This document shows positions 62,746 through 64,000 of a stretch of DNA of 64,000 nt, in pieces. Made by a program: the position numbers and the translations under genes. Below the pieces are notes generated by a model, which saw only the letters and a list, made by a program, of their open reading frames with translations, made no database searches and was not told where the DNA came from. Numbering within the stretch: the first letter of the stretch is position 1; each line of letters starts with the position of its first letter. Source of the DNA: Luteimonas panaciterrae (lineage in GTDB: Bacteria > Pseudomonadota > Gammaproteobacteria > Xanthomonadales > Xanthomonadaceae); NCBI RefSeq assembly GCF_020511115.1, contig NZ_JAJAVH010000012.1, positions 62,001-126,000 of the forward strand, in the 5' to 3' direction.

Positions 62746-64000
62746 ATGCTCGAAATCATCGGCTCCGTGTGGTGGTACATCGTCGGCCTCGGCCTGCTGA
62801 TCACCTTCCACGAATTCGGCCACTTCTGGGTGGCGCGCCGCAACGGCGTCAAAGTGCTGCGCTTCTCGATCGGCTTCGGCAAGCCGCTGTGGACGCGCAT
62901 CGGCAAGGACGGCGTCGAATACGTCATCGCGGCGATTCCACTTGGCGGCTACGTCAAGATGCTCGACGAGCGTGAAACCGACGTCGCCCCGGCCGATGCC
63001 GACAAGGCTTTCAACAACAAATCGGTCTGGCGCCGCATCGCGATCGTCGCCGCCGGCCCGATCGCCAATCTGATCCTCTGCGTCGTGCTGTTCTGGGCGA
63101 TGTTCGTGGTCGGGCGTCCCGATTACGCGCCGGTGATCGGCCAGGTGTCCGCCATCGCCGCGGAATCCGGATTGCAGCGCGGCGACACCGTGCTCGAAGT
63201 CGACGGCCGCGCCACGCCGATCTGGCGCGAAGTGCTGATGGCGCTGCTGCCGGACGCGCTCGATCGCAAGGACGCCACCTTGCGCGTGCTCGACGCGCAC
63301 GGCAACGAGCGCACGCGCACGCTGAAGCTGTCGCGCATCCCCGAGGGTCGCGACGAACGCGCCGCGTTGTCCTCCATAGGAATGCTGGCGCGTTACGAAC
63401 TACAGCCGCCTGTCGTCGGCCACATCGAACAAAAGAGCGCGGCCTGGGGTGTCCTGGCGGAAGGCGATCGCATCACCGCCATCGACGGCGAGCCCGTCCA
63501 GGTCTTCGAGGACATCGGCCCGTTGGTGCAGAAGCTTGGCGCGCGCGACATCGAGGCCATGGTGGAAGTCGAACGCGACGGAGATCGTCTTGCGCTCCCG
63601 ATGAAGCCGCGTCTCGTGCCCGGCAAGGACGGAAATTCGAGCTTCTGGGCTTTCGGGATCAAACCGGCCAAATTCGAATTCCCTCCCAAGGACGCGGTCC
63701 AGCGTTACGGCCCGATCGAAGCGGTTCCCGCCGCCTTCCGCGAGATGCGCTACCAGACCAAGCAGCTGTTCGAAATGGCCGCCCGCGTCTTCAGCGGCCG
63801 CGTTTCGGTGCAGAACAGCATCGCCGGCCCGATCACCATCGCGCGCGTCGCCAATGCCTCGGCGCAGCAGGGCCTGGCCTGGTATCTGACCGTGCTGGCG
63901 CTGCTCTCGCTCAGCCTCGGCATCCTCAACCTGTTGCCGATCCCGCTCTTGGACGGGGGTCACCTCCTGTATTACCTTATTGAGTTGGTCAAGGGCAGCC
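62746..64000 (+). CDS. rseP: RseP site-2 intramembrane metalloprotease (cut by window end)
   Basis: At least 418 residues; the 3' end lies outside the window. RseP cuts RseA within the membrane after DegS, freeing sigma-E. The zinc motif HEFGH is at 22-26 (H22, E23, H26), and the third ligand is in LLPIPLLDGGHLLYYLIELVKG near the visible end. Two PDZ domains lie about 110-210 and 220-310 (RGDTVLEVDGRATPIW; EGDRITAIDGEPVQ). It follows dxr by 15 bases in the conserved dxr-rseP order. Confidence 0.95.
   Translation, partial: MLEIIGSVWWYIVGLGLLITFHEFGHFWVARRNGVKVLRFSIGFGKPLWTRIGKDGVEYVIAAIPLGGYVKMLDERETDVAPADADKAFNNKSVWRRIAIVAAGPIANLILCVVLFWAMFVVGRPDYAPVIGQVSAIAAESGLQRGDTVLEVDGRATPIWREVLMALLPDALDRKDATLRVLDAHGNERTRTLKLSRIPEGRDERAALSSIGMLARYELQPPVVGHIEQKSAAWGVLAEGDRITAIDGEPVQVFEDIGPLVQKLGARDIEAMVEVERDGDRLALPMKPRLVPGKDGNSSFWAFGIKPAKFEFPPKDAVQRYGPIEAVPAAFREMRYQTKQLFEMAARVFSGRVSVQNSIAGPITIARVANASAQQGLAWYLTVLALLSLSLGILNLLPIPLLDGGHLLYYLIELVKGS

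Overview
The window is about 64 kb of GC-rich, gene-dense DNA. Its gene content and order fit a free-living gammaproteobacterium of the Xanthomonadaceae/Lysobacterales type. The supporting features are a pyrH-frr-uppS-cdsA-dxr-rseP block, rlmB next to rnr, parC followed by a thiopurine methyltransferase, Bpt aminoacyltransferase, an STN-type TonB receptor with FecI/FecR, and families of short palindromic intergenic repeats. I see no prophage, complete insertion sequence, CRISPR array or rRNA operon.

Layout. 1-4.4 kb: end of phoU, an ECF sigma factor, and a metallophore RiPP cassette made of an EGKCG-type precursor with EF-hands, a DUF692 enzyme and a DUF2063 partner, then an RNase T-like exonuclease. 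4.4-12.3 kb (minus strand): a complete heavy-metal efflux operon (CzcI-like, CzcC, CzcB, CzcA, CDF exporter) behind a SugE-type exporter that carries a guanidine-II riboswitch. 12.3-16.7 kb: rlmB, rnr, tRNA-Leu(CAG) and two small secreted proteins. 16.8-22.3 kb: parC, tpm and a penicillin-acylase-family enzyme. 22.3-29.5 kb (minus): asnB behind an apparent Asn-rich leader-peptide attenuator, then pirin, a PmtA-like methyltransferase, rlmKL, a hydrolase and a MOSC protein. 29.5-35.0 kb: a 207-bp nested palindrome, then ampD, tesB, a DUF2007 protein, an EF-hand protein, a PAP2-like protein, bpt and a TlpA-like thioredoxin.

35.0-45.6 kb: an AraC-type regulator divergent from five lipid genes (CaiB/AMACR-type protein, acyl-CoA dehydrogenase, a 1173-residue MFE-2-like protein with four SCP2 domains, SCPx-like thiolase, acyl-CoA ligase). 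Together these look like a bacterial counterpart of the peroxisomal pathway for branched or sterol-side-chain acyl-CoAs. A 13-bp motif occurs both in the divergent promoter region and ahead of the dehydrogenase, and is a candidate operator. 45.6-52.2 kb: purT, lipoproteins, an SPFH/ribbon-helix-helix/membrane-protein operon with a palindromic promoter, an M15 peptidase and an AIM24 protein. 52.2-57.0 kb (minus): FecI-FecR-TonB receptor. 57.4-64 kb: pyrH, a second CDF exporter, frr, uppS, cdsA, dxr and the start of rseP.

The strongest candidates for something little described are the asparagine-codon leader peptide and terminator ahead of asnB, the EF-hand/EGKCG hybrid precursor, the four-SCP2 MFE-2 fusion with its repeated putative operator, and the nested palindrome abutting ampD. 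All functional statements come from reading motifs and context; nothing was searched or computed against databases.
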